DNA of 64,000 bases, taken from contig NZ_CP058335.1 in the NCBI RefSeq assembly GCF_013391105.1, positions 1,178,001 to 1,242,000 of the forward strand, in the 5' to 3' direction. Positions 24,012 through 32,822 of this stretch are shown one piece after another. The stretch comes from Natronomonas salina (GTDB lineage Archaea; Halobacteriota; Halobacteria; Halobacteriales; Haloarculaceae). The notes beneath the pieces were generated by a model. The model was not told the origin of the DNA. It ran no database searches and saw only the letters and a program-made list of their open reading frames with translations. Every line of letters begins with the position of its first letter. Positions within the stretch are counted from its first letter, which is position 1. A program made the position numbers and the translations under genes.

Positions 24012-25577
24012 ATGACGGATATCGACGACCTCGTGGAGGAGGTCAGGGAAGCCAAGCGGTCGGTCTCCGACGAGGGCCGCTCCGAGGCGGTCGAGAAGCA
24101 GCACGAACAGGGGAAGCTCACCGCGCGCGAGCGGGTCGACCACCTCTGTACGGACTTCGACGAGATCGGACAGCTCGCGGCGCCGGCGCCGACTACCCCC
24201 GAGACGGCCGACTGGGACCGGGATGACGCACCGGCCGACGGCGTCGTGGCCGGCGTGGGAGACGTCGACGGCAGGCCGGTCGCCGTCGCGGCGACGGACT
24301 TCACCGTCAAGGGCGGCTCCATCGGTCACACCGGCGGCCAGAAGCTGAAGCGCGTCATGGAGCTGGCGCTCCAGCGCGGCTTCCCGCTCGTCCTGCTGCA
24401 CGACGGCGGCGGCCACCGCATCCAGGAAGGCCTCGACGCCCGCCCGACCGCGCAGGGCGACGGCGGCATCTTCCGGACCCAGACGAAGTGCTCGGGGTGG
24501 GTGCCGATCGTCTCGGCGATGATGGGCCCCGGGTTCGCGGCGCCGACGAACTTCTCGGCGATGGCCGACTTCGTGCCGATGGTCGAGGGTTCGACGCTCG
24601 GGGTCGCCGGCCCCTCGCTCGTGGAGGCCGCCCTCGGCGTCGACCTCTCGAAGGAGGAACTCGGCGGCGCGCAGTTCCACACCGGCGAGACGGGGATGGC
24701 CGACCGCGCCTACGAGGACGACGAGGCCTGCCTGGACGGCATCCGCGAGTTCCTGTCGTACCTGCCGCGCAACGCCCGCCGCGACCCGCCGACCGTCGAG
24801 CCCGCCCCGCCAGGCGAGTCGGTTCGAGAGCGGCTGGTCGACGTGATGCCCGCGGACCCCAAGAAGGGCTACGACATCTACGCCGTCGTCGAGGGCGTCA
24901 CAGACGCGGAGAGCTTCTTCGAGCTCAAACCGGCGTTCGCGCGGAACGTCGTCACCGGGTTCGCCCGGGTCGGCGGACGCCCGATCGGCGTCATCGCCAA
25001 CAATCCCCGGGTGATGGCGGGCACCATCGACGCCGACGCCTCGACGGCCGCCGCCCGGTTCGCCTCCCTCTGCGACGCCTTCGGGCTGCCCGTCCTGATG
25101 CTGGAGGACGTCCCCGGCATCCTGCCAGGTCCGGACTCCGAGCGGGACGGCGTCGCCCGGGCAGCCGGCAAGCTCCCGTTCGCACTCAACCGCGCGACCG
25201 TCCCCATCGTCAACGTCGTCCTGCGGCGCGGCTACGGGTTCGGCCACGTCGCGATGGGCGGCGGCGAGTCCGTCCGGAACGTCCTCACGGCGGTGTGGCC
25301 CACCGCCGAGGTCGCCGCGATGGGCATCGAGGGCGCCGTCGACGTCGTCCACGGCCGCGAGATCGAGGCGGCCGACGACCCCCAGGCGAAGCGCCGCGAA
25401 CTCGTCGAGCGCTACAAGGACCGCACCGACGCCATCCGGTCGGTCGAGGGCGTCGGCATGGACGCCGTCATCGAACCCGCCGAGACCTACGGGTGGGTGA
25501 AGCGAGCGCTCGACCGCTACGACGAACCCAGCGAGGAGTCCTGGCCGCCGAAGAAACACGCCATCGATCCGTGGTGA
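24012..25577 (+). CDS. Acyl-CoA (propionyl/methylcrotonyl-type) carboxylase carboxyltransferase subunit
   Basis: 521 residues, the full length of the biotin-dependent carboxyltransferase beta family. The N-terminal CoA-binding half has LTARERVDHLC, then the oxyanion region VKGGSIGHTGGQKLKRVMEL and DGGGHRIQEG; the C-terminal carboxybiotin half has PIGVIANNPRVMAGTIDADA, VLMLEDVPGILPG and RRGYGFGHVAMGGG. It transfers CO2 from carboxybiotin to an acyl-CoA. The biotin-carboxylase/BCCP partner is not in this window, so which acyl-CoA is used is open. It is monocistronic; an AT-rich TGTTAACAAC lies about 25-34 bp upstream of the start. Confidence 0.87.
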   Translation: MTDIDDLVEEVREAKRSVSDEGRSEAVEKQHEQGKLTARERVDHLCTDFDEIGQLAAPAPTTPETADWDRDDAPADGVVAGVGDVDGRPVAVAATDFTVKGGSIGHTGGQKLKRVMELALQRGFPLVLLHDGGGHRIQEGLDARPTAQGDGGIFRTQTKCSGWVPIVSAMMGPGFAAPTNFSAMADFVPMVEGSTLGVAGPSLVEAALGVDLSKEELGGAQFHTGETGMADRAYEDDEACLDGIREFLSYLPRNARRDPPTVEPAPPGESVRERLVDVMPADPKKGYDIYAVVEGVTDAESFFELKPAFARNVVTGFARVGGRPIGVIANNPRVMAGTIDADASTAAARFASLCDAFGLPVLMLEDVPGILPGPDSERDGVARAAGKLPFALNRATVPIVNVVLRRGYGFGHVAMGGGESVRNVLTAVWPTAEVAAMGIEGAVDVVHGREIEAADDPQAKRRELVERYKDRTDAIRSVEGVGMDAVIEPAETYGWVKRALDRYDEPSEESWPPKKHAIDPW

Positions 25578-25619
25578 TCCGTTGGGTATCCGCAGGCAAC
25601 CGACGGCCGCGGGGAGCGT

Positions 25620-26219
25620 TCACCTGTCCAGCACGGCCCGGGCGACGGGGTAGACTTCCTCCATCCAGCGGCGGTGTTGTTCGGGCGCCGGATGCAGGCC
25701 GTCCGCCGCGACGAGCGACGGGTCGGCGGCGACGGCCCGCGAGACGTCCACGACGTCGACCAGCCGCGTCCCGGCGGCGTCGGCCTCCTCCCGGACGGCG
25801 CGGTCGTACGCCGCGAGTCGCTCGTCGTGGTCCTCGCAGCCCTCGGTTTCGCAGTAGGGGGTGACCGAGTAATCCGGAATCGTGACGACGACGACGTCCG
25901 CCGGGTCGCCGCCGGCGAACTCGACGGCCCGTTCGAGCATCGCGACGAAGTTCGTCCGGAACGCCTCGACGGGCCGGCCCTGGTAGGCGTCGTTGGCGCC
26001 GACCAACAGTGTCACCAGGTCGAACGGCGGCTCCAGCGACCGGCGCTCGACGGCCGCGGCGAGTCGGCCGGTCGTCCAGCCGTCGGCGGCCACGATCTGG
26101 GGGGCGTCGGCGTCGACGCCGTCGTTTCGCAGCCGCTCGACGAGGCGGTCCACCCACCGGTCCTCCGGGGGGACCCCCGTCCCGATCGTGTAGGAGTCGC
26201 CGAGCGCGAGGAGTCGCAC
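25620..26219 (-). CDS. SGNH/GDSL hydrolase family protein
   Basis: 199 residues from a GTG at 26219 (V/MRLLALGDSYTIGTGV). The SGNH blocks are clear: block I ALGDSYTIG with the nucleophile Ser at about residue 9, block III LLVGANDAYQG with Asn, and block V DGLHP with the catalytic Asp-x-x-His near the C-terminus. It is expected to be an esterase or lipase-like hydrolase; no signal peptide is visible, so it is likely cytoplasmic. A longer open frame extends upstream but is unlike any family. It is convergent with the carboxylase gene, 42 bp away. Confidence 0.82.
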   Translation of the reverse strand: MRLLALGDSYTIGTGVPPEDRWVDRLVERLRNDGVDADAPQIVAADGWTTGRLAAAVERRSLEPPFDLVTLLVGANDAYQGRPVEAFRTNFVAMLERAVEFAGGDPADVVVVTIPDYSVTPYCETEGCEDHDERLAAYDRAVREEADAAGTRLVDVVDVSRAVAADPSLVAADGLHPAPEQHRRWMEEVYPVARAVLDR

Positions 26220-26279
26220 GGCCGGGAGTCCACACCCTCGCGGCAAAAACCAATCGGCCGCCCCGTCCGGCTCGGAGGA

Positions 26280-26303
26280 CGAAAGGCCGGAACCGGCCTT
26301 TCG
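26280..26303. promoter_or_regulatory. Perfect 11-bp inverted repeat upstream of purB
   Basis: CGAAAGGCCGG, AA, CCGGCCTTTCG, followed by ACACCCTTTTT. It lies 36-59 bp before the purB ATG and could be a hairpin, an operator or a terminator for a transcript reading across from the SGNH side. Confidence 0.5.
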
Positions 26304-26338
26304 ACACCCTTTTTCGACGGCTCGTCCCATCACCGGGT

Positions 26339-27721
26339 ATGACCGACCGGGGCCCCCTGTACGCCGTCTCCCCGCTCGACGGCCGCTACGCACGCTACAC
26401 GGAACCGCTCGCGGAGTACGCCAGCGAGGCGGCGCTGATGCGCGCTCGCGTGCGCGTCGAGGTGGAGTACCTGCTGGCGCTCGCCGACCTCGAGGCGACG
26501 CCGCTAGAGCTGGACGGGGCGACCCGCACGGACCTCCGGGACCTCTACGAGGCGTTCGACGCCGAGGACGCCGACGTGATCAAGCGCCTCGAGACGGAGG
26601 GCTACGAGGAGTACACAGCGACCAACCACGACGTGAAGGCCGTCGAGTACTTCGTCCGGATGCACCTGCCCGACGAGGACGCCCAGGGGCCCTGGGTCCA
26701 CTTCGGGCTGACCAGCGAGGACGTCAACAACCTCGCCCACCGGCTGCTGGTGAAGCCGGCCGTCGAGGACGTCCTGGCCCCCGCGATACGGGAACTCCGC
26801 GATACGCTGGCCGACGAGGCCCGCGAGCACCGCGACGTGCCGATGCTGGCGCGCACGCACGGCCAGCCGGCGACTCCCACGACCTACGGCAAGGAGCTGG
26901 CCGTCTACGCCTCGCGGCTCGGCCGGACGCTCGGCCGCGTCGAGGCGGCGGCCGACGACCTCTCCGGGAAGCTCGCCGGCGCGTCCGGGACCTACGCCGC
27001 CCACCACGCCGCCTACCCGGACGTCGACTGGCCGGCGTTCTCCGAGTCGTTCGTCGACTCGCTCGGCCTCGACCACGAGCCGCTGACGACGCAGGTGAAC
27101 CCCTGCGACGACCTCGCGGCGCTGTTCGACGCGCTCCGCGGCGTCAACAACGTCCTCCGGGACCTCGACCTCGACATGTGGCTGTACGTCTCCGACCGCT
27201 ACCTCGGCCAGGAGACCGTCGAGGGCGAGACCGGCTCCTCGACGATGCCGCACAAGGTCAACCCCATCGACTTCGAGAACAGCGAGGGGAACCTCACGAA
27301 GGCCAACTCGGACCTGACGTTCCTCGCCGACTACATTACGACCTCGCGGCTCCAGCGGGACCTCTCGGACTCGACGGTCAAGCGCAACATCGGCGCGGCG
27401 TTCGCCCACTGTCTCATCGGCTACCAGAAGGCCGCCGCGGGGCTCTCGAAGGTGACGCCGAACGAGGCCGTCATGCGGGAGGAGCTGGCGGCCAACCCCG
27501 AGGTCGTCGGCGAGGCCGTCCAGACCATCCTCCGGCGGGAGGGCGACACCGAGGCCTACGAGCGCATCAAGGCGCTCACCCGCGGCCAGCGCGCCACGAT
27601 GGAGGACTTCCGCGAGCTGTTCGACGACCTCGACGTCGACGAGTCGGTCCGCGAGGAGCTCCACGCGCTGACCCCCGAGGGGTACACCGGGGTCGGGTCC
27701 GACCTCGTCGACGAACTGTAG
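26339..27721 (+). CDS. purB: Adenylosuccinate lyase
   Basis: 460 residues from ATG 26339 (MTDRGPLYAVSPLDGRYARY). The fumarase/aspartase superfamily signatures are present: SPLDGRY at the N-terminus, ARTHGQPATPTTYGKEL (catalytic His region, about residues 179-195), and the C3 loop GSSTMPHKVNPIDFENSEGN near residue 300 with the mobile Ser. The enzyme cleaves SAICAR to AICAR and adenylosuccinate to AMP with release of fumarate. It lies 2.5 kb from purNH. The conspicuous 11-bp palindrome just upstream suggests specific regulation. The downstream DUF7344 gene is convergent, with its stop 3 bp away. Confidence 0.95.
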   Translation: MTDRGPLYAVSPLDGRYARYTEPLAEYASEAALMRARVRVEVEYLLALADLEATPLELDGATRTDLRDLYEAFDAEDADVIKRLETEGYEEYTATNHDVKAVEYFVRMHLPDEDAQGPWVHFGLTSEDVNNLAHRLLVKPAVEDVLAPAIRELRDTLADEAREHRDVPMLARTHGQPATPTTYGKELAVYASRLGRTLGRVEAAADDLSGKLAGASGTYAAHHAAYPDVDWPAFSESFVDSLGLDHEPLTTQVNPCDDLAALFDALRGVNNVLRDLDLDMWLYVSDRYLGQETVEGETGSSTMPHKVNPIDFENSEGNLTKANSDLTFLADYITTSRLQRDLSDSTVKRNIGAAFAHCLIGYQKAAAGLSKVTPNEAVMREELAANPEVVGEAVQTILRREGDTEAYERIKALTRGQRATMEDFRELFDDLDVDESVREELHALTPEGYTGVGSDLVDEL

Positions 27722-27724
27722 GGG

Positions 27725-28147
27725 CTACTCCTCCGTCCGCCTGGCGTCCGCCACGAACCGCGCGATCCGCGGGGGTTCTCGCTCCCTGGCGAACTCGAGG
27801 TACGCCTCGAGCTCTTCTGCTCCGGCGGCGAAGGTGACCGCGCGGTCCCGCCGGTCGTACGTCACCAGCCCGTGCTCTGCGAGCGTCGGCACGACCACGA
27901 GGTGGAGGTAGGAGGCCACGCCCCGCTCGGACTCGGTGGGCAGCAGATTCCGGCCGGTCTCGGCGTCGTACTCGACCAGCCGGGCGGCGAGTTCGTCCAC
28001 GGCGGTCGTCCCGCCGCGGGCCCGCAGCAGGTGGAGGACGAGGCGGTTCCGCTCGTCGGCGAGGACGTCGAAGACAACGCCCGGTGGCAGCTCCTCGTCG
28101 GCTCCGTCGCCGGTCGACCGTTCGCCGGCCACGTTGTCGCTTGCCAT
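27725..28147 (-). CDS. DUF7344-type winged-helix protein
   Basis: 140 residues from ATG 28147 (MASDNVAGERSTGDGADEEL); a GTG/ATG slightly upstream at 28159 would add four residues. The winged helix runs VVFDVLADERNRLVLHLLRAR, TAVDELAARLVEYDA, GVASYLHLVVVPTLAEHGLVTYD, similar in plan to the 16434 gene but without membrane helices. Family members act as haloarchaeal regulators, largely uncharacterised. It is convergent with purB and has no obvious partner gene. Confidence 0.75.
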   Translation of the reverse strand: MASDNVAGERSTGDGADEELPPGVVFDVLADERNRLVLHLLRARGGTTAVDELAARLVEYDAETGRNLLPTESERGVASYLHLVVVPTLAEHGLVTYDRRDRAVTFAAGAEELEAYLEFAREREPPRIARFVADARRTEE

Positions 28148-28246
28148 CAATGAACGCACGGTAGGTCCGGTGTTAAGCCTTCTATCCCGTTGCTCGGAGT
28201 TTCCTTCGGCCGCCGACGGCGGCGGGAGTAACGGAGGGATGTCATC

Positions 28247-29035
28247 TCAGGGCGAGGCGAACTCCTCGTGTTCCAGGTGGGTCTCGAGTATCGGCCGGAG
28301 CCAGACGACCAGCCCGTGACCGGCGCCGGTCCCCCACAGCCCGGTCTCCTCGCTCTCGCCGGGGACGAGCCCCTCCTGGAGCGAACTGAGGACGACCGTC
28401 TCCCGGTCGACGAGGGCCAGCCGGCCCGGCTGGCGACCCTCGACCGCCAGCGACTGGAGGGGGAGGTCGGTCACCGAGACGGCCGCGTCCGGGACGGCGT
28501 CGAGGACGGTCTCCTCCGTGTCGTCGTTCGGGACGGCCACGTAGATGGAGACGCCCCGGCCGGAAGCTTCGCGCAGCGTCTCGAGGACGGCCTCGTCAAG
28601 GAGTTGCTCCGCGGCGACCAGGAGGAATATCTCCTTGCTCGCGGCCTCGAAGTGCGTCTGGAGGCGATCGAGGATGTCCCGCTGGTCGGCGATCTCCCAG
28701 ACGCCCTCCGGGCTGGTGCTTCTGGTTTCGAGGCTCTCGAGGCGGTCGGCCGCGGTCTCGAGTGCGGCGTCGTACTCCCGCTGCAGGCGCTCGAGGGCCC
28801 GCTGGACCGGCAAGACGCGATACTTCCGTGGCTCCGACTCCTGGACGTCGACGACGCCCATCTGGTGGAGTTCGTCCGCGATGTCGTAGACTCGCGACTG
28901 GGGCACGTCGGCGATCCGGCTCACTTCCTTGGCCGTCCCCTCGGAGAGCTGGGTGAGCGCCACGAAACACCGCGCCTCGTACTCCGTCATCCCCAGCTCC
29001 ATCAGGGAGTCGACAGCTTCGAGTTTCGAGGCCAT
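28247..29035 (-). CDS. TrmB family transcriptional regulator
   Basis: 262 residues. The N-terminal TrmB winged helix is plain: MTEYEARCFVALTQLSEGTAKEVSRIADVPQSRVYDIADEL at about residues 16-56, then a wing and a linking coiled segment (ALERLQREYDAALETAADRLESL). The C-terminal half is a PLD-like effector domain of the TrmB C-terminal type. TrmB proteins control sugar uptake and central metabolism in response to sugars; the effector here is unknown. It has a long AT-rich upstream region shared with the HalOD1 gene, which is transcribed the other way. Confidence 0.85.
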   Translation of the reverse strand: MASKLEAVDSLMELGMTEYEARCFVALTQLSEGTAKEVSRIADVPQSRVYDIADELHQMGVVDVQESEPRKYRVLPVQRALERLQREYDAALETAADRLESLETRSTSPEGVWEIADQRDILDRLQTHFEAASKEIFLLVAAEQLLDEAVLETLREASGRGVSIYVAVPNDDTEETVLDAVPDAAVSVTDLPLQSLAVEGRQPGRLALVDRETVVLSSLQEGLVPGESEETGLWGTGAGHGLVVWLRPILETHLEHEEFASP

Positions 29036-29281
29036 CTGACTCTCCCGAACTTATTTCGGCGTGTCGTATAGATATATATTGCCTAGGTGCATCAGAAAAC
29101 GTTAGTTTTCATTTGTTCGAAGCTTACAAACGTTACGCTCCCGAAAACCCGTGGTTACCGGCCGGTAACCTTCCCGGAGCACCCCCGGTCGGATTCGACG
29201 GCCCCGGTACGGTGATGTTGATGGGTTGTACCGTGTCGTACTATGATATACCTCTACGTCGTAGACCGGAATCGTAACCCA

Positions 29282-29515
29282 ATGAGCGCCCAGGACGACG
29301 TGGTGATCGACAGGGTCGTCGCTCGCATCGCCGAGGAGTTGGAGACCGACGCGCTCGACCTCGAGCCGCTCGGGAACGCCATCGATCCCGACCTGGTGTG
29401 CGGCTTCATGACCGAAGAGGGAGTGCTCCCGAGTTCCGAACTTCAGTTCACCTACGAGGGTCGCGAGGTGTGCATCGCCGGCGACGGGACCGTCTCCATC
29501 GGGCGGGGCGACTGA
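29282..29515 (+). CDS. HalOD1 output-domain protein
   Basis: 77 residues from ATG 29282 (MSAQDDVVIDRVVARIAEEL). It is a stand-alone HalOD1 domain: a VVARIAEELETDALDLEPLG helix-loop, DPDLVCGFM, then a small beta sheet ending FTYEGREVCIAGDGTVSI. HalOD1 is a haloarchaeal signal-output module of unknown biochemical effect. ATG 29243 is in frame, but a TATA-like GATATACC at 29246-29253 overlaps that region and is 29-36 bp before 29282, so I prefer the later start. It is divergent from the TrmB gene. Confidence 0.78.
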   Translation: MSAQDDVVIDRVVARIAEELETDALDLEPLGNAIDPDLVCGFMTEEGVLPSSELQFTYEGREVCIAGDGTVSIGRGD

Positions 29516-29521
29516 CCTCGC

Positions 29522-30769
29522 CTACTCCCCACTACCGGGAGCCTCGTCTTCCAGTCTCGTCAGGTCGTCGAAGGTCTCCCGTCGCCGCGTCACGCGCTCG
29601 TCGTCGCCCTCGAGGGCGACCTCCGCCGGCCTGGGCTGGGAGTGGAACTGGCTGGCGAGGTTGATCCCGTAGGCGCCGACGTTGCCGATCGCCAGCAGGT
29701 CCTCGGCCTCCGGTCGCGGGATCGGCCGGTCCGTACAGAACACGTCCGCGCTCGTACACAGCGGCCCGCCGACGCTCGACGCGACCGGCTCGCGGTCCCC
29801 GCCCGTCACGTTCCGGATGTGGTGGTAGGAGTCGAACATCGCCGGCCGGATCATCGCCGTCAGCCCGGCGTCGACGCCGACGACGCGGGTCTCCGGGGTC
29901 TCCTTGACCGTGTTGACCCGGGTCAGCAGCGCGCCGGCGTCGGCGACGAGGTACCGCCCCGGCTCCAGGGCGATGGTCGCGTCGACGTCCGCGGTCACCT
30001 CCCGGACCATCTCCGCCGCCGCCTCGATGTCCAGCGGCGGCTCCTCCGGGCGGTAGGGGACGCCGAACCCGCCGCCGAGGTCGAGGAACTCCAGGTCGCC
30101 CACCCGCTCGGCAAGGTCGGCGACCTTCTGGAGGGCCCGCCGGTGGTCGTCGAGGTCCCCCGAGAGGACGCCGCTGCCGACGTGGGCGTGCAGCCCGACG
30201 AAGTCGAAGCGCTCTCTCGCGTCCGCGACCACGTCGGGGACCGCATCGTACGGCAGCCCGAACTTCGCGTCCTTGCCCGTCGCGACCTTCTCGTGGTGGC
30301 CGGTCCCGATGCCGGGGTTGACCCGCAGCGCCAGCCGCCCGTCGAACCCGCGGGCCTCGAGGCGGTCCAGCGTCATCTCCGCGCCCGCCGTGATCGTCAG
30401 CTCCGGGGTGTCCTCCCAGAGGTCGACCGCGTAGTCGAGGTCGCCGTCCGGCGGGTTGACCGCGGTGTACTGGAGGTCCTCGGGAGCAACGCCGGCCTCC
30501 AATGCGCGGTGGAGTTCCCCCGCCGCGGCGCACTCGACGTCCGCGCCCGCGTCGTACAGCGTCCGGACGACCGCGCGGCCGGTGTTGGCCTTCGCCGCGT
30601 ACATGACGTGGGCGAAGTCGAAGGCCGCGTCGAACCGCGCGAAGTTCTCGCGGATCCGGTCGTGGTCCATCACGTACAGCGGCGTGCCGTGCTCGGCGGC
30701 GAGCCGCTCCAGGCGGTCGGCGTCCCAGTCGGCGAGCCGCTTGACGGCGGGCGAGGCGGCGAGACTCAT
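29522..30769 (-). CDS. lysA: Diaminopimelate decarboxylase
   Basis: 415 residues of a fold-III PLP decarboxylase. Landmarks: MYAAKANTGRAVV (the PLP Lys, near residue 60), GLHAHVGSGV (His), LDLGGGFGVPY (phosphate-binding glycine loop), EPGRYLVADAG and the C-terminal GGPLCTSADVF, where Cys and Asp take part at the dimer interface. It removes CO2 from meso-DAP to give lysine. It is encoded opposite to and upstream of dapA-dapB-dapD, so lysine genes are clustered but in two transcription units. It is convergent with the HalOD1 gene, 6 bp away. Confidence 0.94.
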   Translation of the reverse strand: MSLAASPAVKRLADWDADRLERLAAEHGTPLYVMDHDRIRENFARFDAAFDFAHVMYAAKANTGRAVVRTLYDAGADVECAAAGELHRALEAGVAPEDLQYTAVNPPDGDLDYAVDLWEDTPELTITAGAEMTLDRLEARGFDGRLALRVNPGIGTGHHEKVATGKDAKFGLPYDAVPDVVADARERFDFVGLHAHVGSGVLSGDLDDHRRALQKVADLAERVGDLEFLDLGGGFGVPYRPEEPPLDIEAAAEMVREVTADVDATIALEPGRYLVADAGALLTRVNTVKETPETRVVGVDAGLTAMIRPAMFDSYHHIRNVTGGDREPVASSVGGPLCTSADVFCTDRPIPRPEAEDLLAIGNVGAYGINLASQFHSQPRPAEVALEGDDERVTRRRETFDDLTRLEDEAPGSGE

Positions 30770-31154
30770 TGCCGGTACACGGGGGCGGCCGATAACAAGG
30801 GTTCCGCTCTCGGTCGGCCGGTGGCGGCGTCCGGGCGCTAAGTTCCCCTTACCGCACCGATCGGTCCTCCGAAGAGTGGGTTCGTGGACCGCCCCGCGAG
30901 CCTCGGCGACGGCCTGACCCGGCGCGACTCGCGCGACTCAAAACGCCTAAGTCGGTTCGCGACACCTGCACAGATATGCGACGTCACGTGCTCGACGGTC
31001 GGCCGGGAACGCACACCCGCGAGCACGTCGACGGGCCCGCTTCTCCGAAAGGCAAACGTCCGTAGGCCGATCTCCGGCGGGCGTGGCGCCCCCGTCGCAG
31101 GTCGACACCGGACGCACAGCCCCCGAACGCAGCGACCCACCGAATCCCACAGCA
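30770..31154. other. Divergent lysA-dapA intergenic region, 385 bp
   Basis: No confident gene. CAAAACGCCTAAG at about 30939-30952 is a plausible promoter. It would start a transcript near 30975, where an ATG opens a 29-codon frame ending PKGKRP before dapA; this is only a possible leader peptide. Confidence 0.4.
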
Positions 31155-32036
31155 ATGACACACGACACGTTCACGGGCGTCTTCCCCGCGATGACGACGC
31201 CCTTCCACGACGACGAGAGCATCGACCACGACACCCTGCGGAACCACGCCCAGCGGCTCGAGGACGCCGGCGTCGACGGCGTCGTCCCGGTCGGCACCAC
31301 CGGCGAGTCGGCGACGATGACCCACGACGAGCACATCGAGGTCGTCGAGACGGTCGTCGACGCCGTCGACGACGTCCCGGTGATCGCCGGCAGCGGCTCG
31401 AACAACACCCGCGAGGCGCTGGACCTCTCGCGGCGCTCCGCTGACGCGGGCGCCGACGGCCTGCTGCTCATCTCGCCGTACTACAACCGCCCCCAACCCG
31501 AGGGCATGGAGCACCACTTCCGGCAGATCGCCGACGAGGTCGACCTGCCGCAGATCGTCTACAACGTCCCGAGCCGGACGGGCCGGAACATCGCCGTCGA
31601 GACCGCGGTCTCGCTGGCCGAACACGACAACGTCGTCGGCTACAAGGCCGCCAGCGGCGACCTCAACCGCATCAACGAGGTCGTCGAGCGGACCCGCGAG
31701 GAGAACTTCTCGGTGCTCTCCGGCGACGACGCGCTGACACTGCCGGTCATCGCGCAGGGCGGCACCGGCTGCATCTCCGTGGCGGCGAACGTCGAGCCCG
31801 AGCGGACGGTGGCGCTCGTCGGCGCGGCCCTGGAGAACGACTTCGACCGCGCACGCGAACTGCAGTACGAGATGGGCGACCTATTCCGGACGCTGTTCGT
31901 CGAGTCCAACCCCATCCCGATCAACGAGGCCATGGAGATCCGGGGCGTCCACTCCTCGACGATGCGGTCGCCGCTCAACCCGATGACCGATGAGAACCGC
32001 GAGCGACTGCGCGAGGTCCTCGCCGACCTGGAATGA
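31155..32036 (+). CDS. dapA: 4-hydroxy-tetrahydrodipicolinate synthase
   Basis: 293 residues from ATG 31155 (MTHDTFTGVFPAMTTPFHDD). The DapA/NanA TIM barrel shows VPVGTTGESATMTHDEH, the catalytic Tyr in LLISPYYNRPQPEG, NVPSRTGRN, and the Schiff-base Lys in VGYKAASGD near residue 160. It condenses pyruvate with aspartate semialdehyde, the first committed step of lysine/DAP synthesis. Its last 4 bp overlap dapB (ATGA), so the two are coupled. Confidence 0.94.
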   Translation: MTHDTFTGVFPAMTTPFHDDESIDHDTLRNHAQRLEDAGVDGVVPVGTTGESATMTHDEHIEVVETVVDAVDDVPVIAGSGSNNTREALDLSRRSADAGADGLLLISPYYNRPQPEGMEHHFRQIADEVDLPQIVYNVPSRTGRNIAVETAVSLAEHDNVVGYKAASGDLNRINEVVERTREENFSVLSGDDALTLPVIAQGGTGCISVAANVEPERTVALVGAALENDFDRARELQYEMGDLFRTLFVESNPIPINEAMEIRGVHSSTMRSPLNPMTDENRERLREVLADLE

Positions 32037-32773
32037 GGCTGGTCGTCATCGGCGCGACGGGCCGGACCGGCGGCGAAATCGTCGCGGAGGCGAGCGACCG
32101 CGGCCACGACGTCGTCGGCGTCGCCACCGAGGCGGCCACGATCGAGAGCGTCGACGTCCACCCCAGCGACGACCTCGCCGAGGTGCTGGAGGGGGCCGAC
32201 GCCGCCATCGACTTCACGGTCCCCGACGCCAGCCGCGAGCACGCGGCGCTCGCCGCCGAGGCCGGCGTCCCCTACGTCGTCGGGACGACCGGGTTCGACG
32301 AGCAGGGGATGTCCACGCTTCGAGAAGCCAGCGAGTCGGTGCCAGTCCTGAAGGCCTCGAACTTCGCCCGCGGCGTGCAGGCGCTGCTGCAGGTCGTCGA
32401 GGCCGGCGTCGAGGCGCTGCCGGGGTACGACGTCGAGCTCACGGAGACCCACCACAACGGCAAGCGGGACGCCCCGAGCGGCACTGCGAACACCATCTTG
32501 GATGTGGTCGACGAGGCGCGGGAAGAGAGTCTCGACCGCACCCACGGCCGCGAAGGCGAGCACCTGCGCGATGAGTCCGAGGTCGGCGTCCACGTCCGCC
32601 GGGCGGGCAACGTCCGCGGCGAACACGAGGTCATGCTCGCGGGCAACGACGAGGTCGTGACGCTGACCCACCGCGCCGAGTCGCGGCGGGTGTTCGCCGC
32701 CGGCGCCGTCGACGCCGCCGAGTGGCTCGCCGGCCGCGAGGCGGGCTGGTACGACTTCGCGGACGCGCTGTAG
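32033..32773 (+). CDS. dapB: 4-hydroxy-tetrahydrodipicolinate reductase
   Basis: 246 residues. The N-terminal NAD(P)-binding domain reads VVIGATGRTGGEIV; the conserved DapB active-site block ETHHNGKRDAPSGTA is at about residues 138-152 with the catalytic His-His and Lys, preceded by the phosphate/hinge segment VLKASNFARGVQALL. It reduces the DapA product using NAD(P)H. It overlaps dapA by 4 bp. The next gene of the canonical succinylase route (dapD) comes only after a broken lipoprotein and an acyltransferase. Confidence 0.94.
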   Translation: MRLVVIGATGRTGGEIVAEASDRGHDVVGVATEAATIESVDVHPSDDLAEVLEGADAAIDFTVPDASREHAALAAEAGVPYVVGTTGFDEQGMSTLREASESVPVLKASNFARGVQALLQVVEAGVEALPGYDVELTETHHNGKRDAPSGTANTILDVVDEAREESLDRTHGREGEHLRDESEVGVHVRRAGNVRGEHEVMLAGNDEVVTLTHRAESRRVFAAGAVDAAEWLAGREAGWYDFADAL

Positions 32774-32822
32774 CCGACCGCTGCGCGAGTGGTTTTATCG
32801 GGCGGACGTTCGACTGCGCGGT

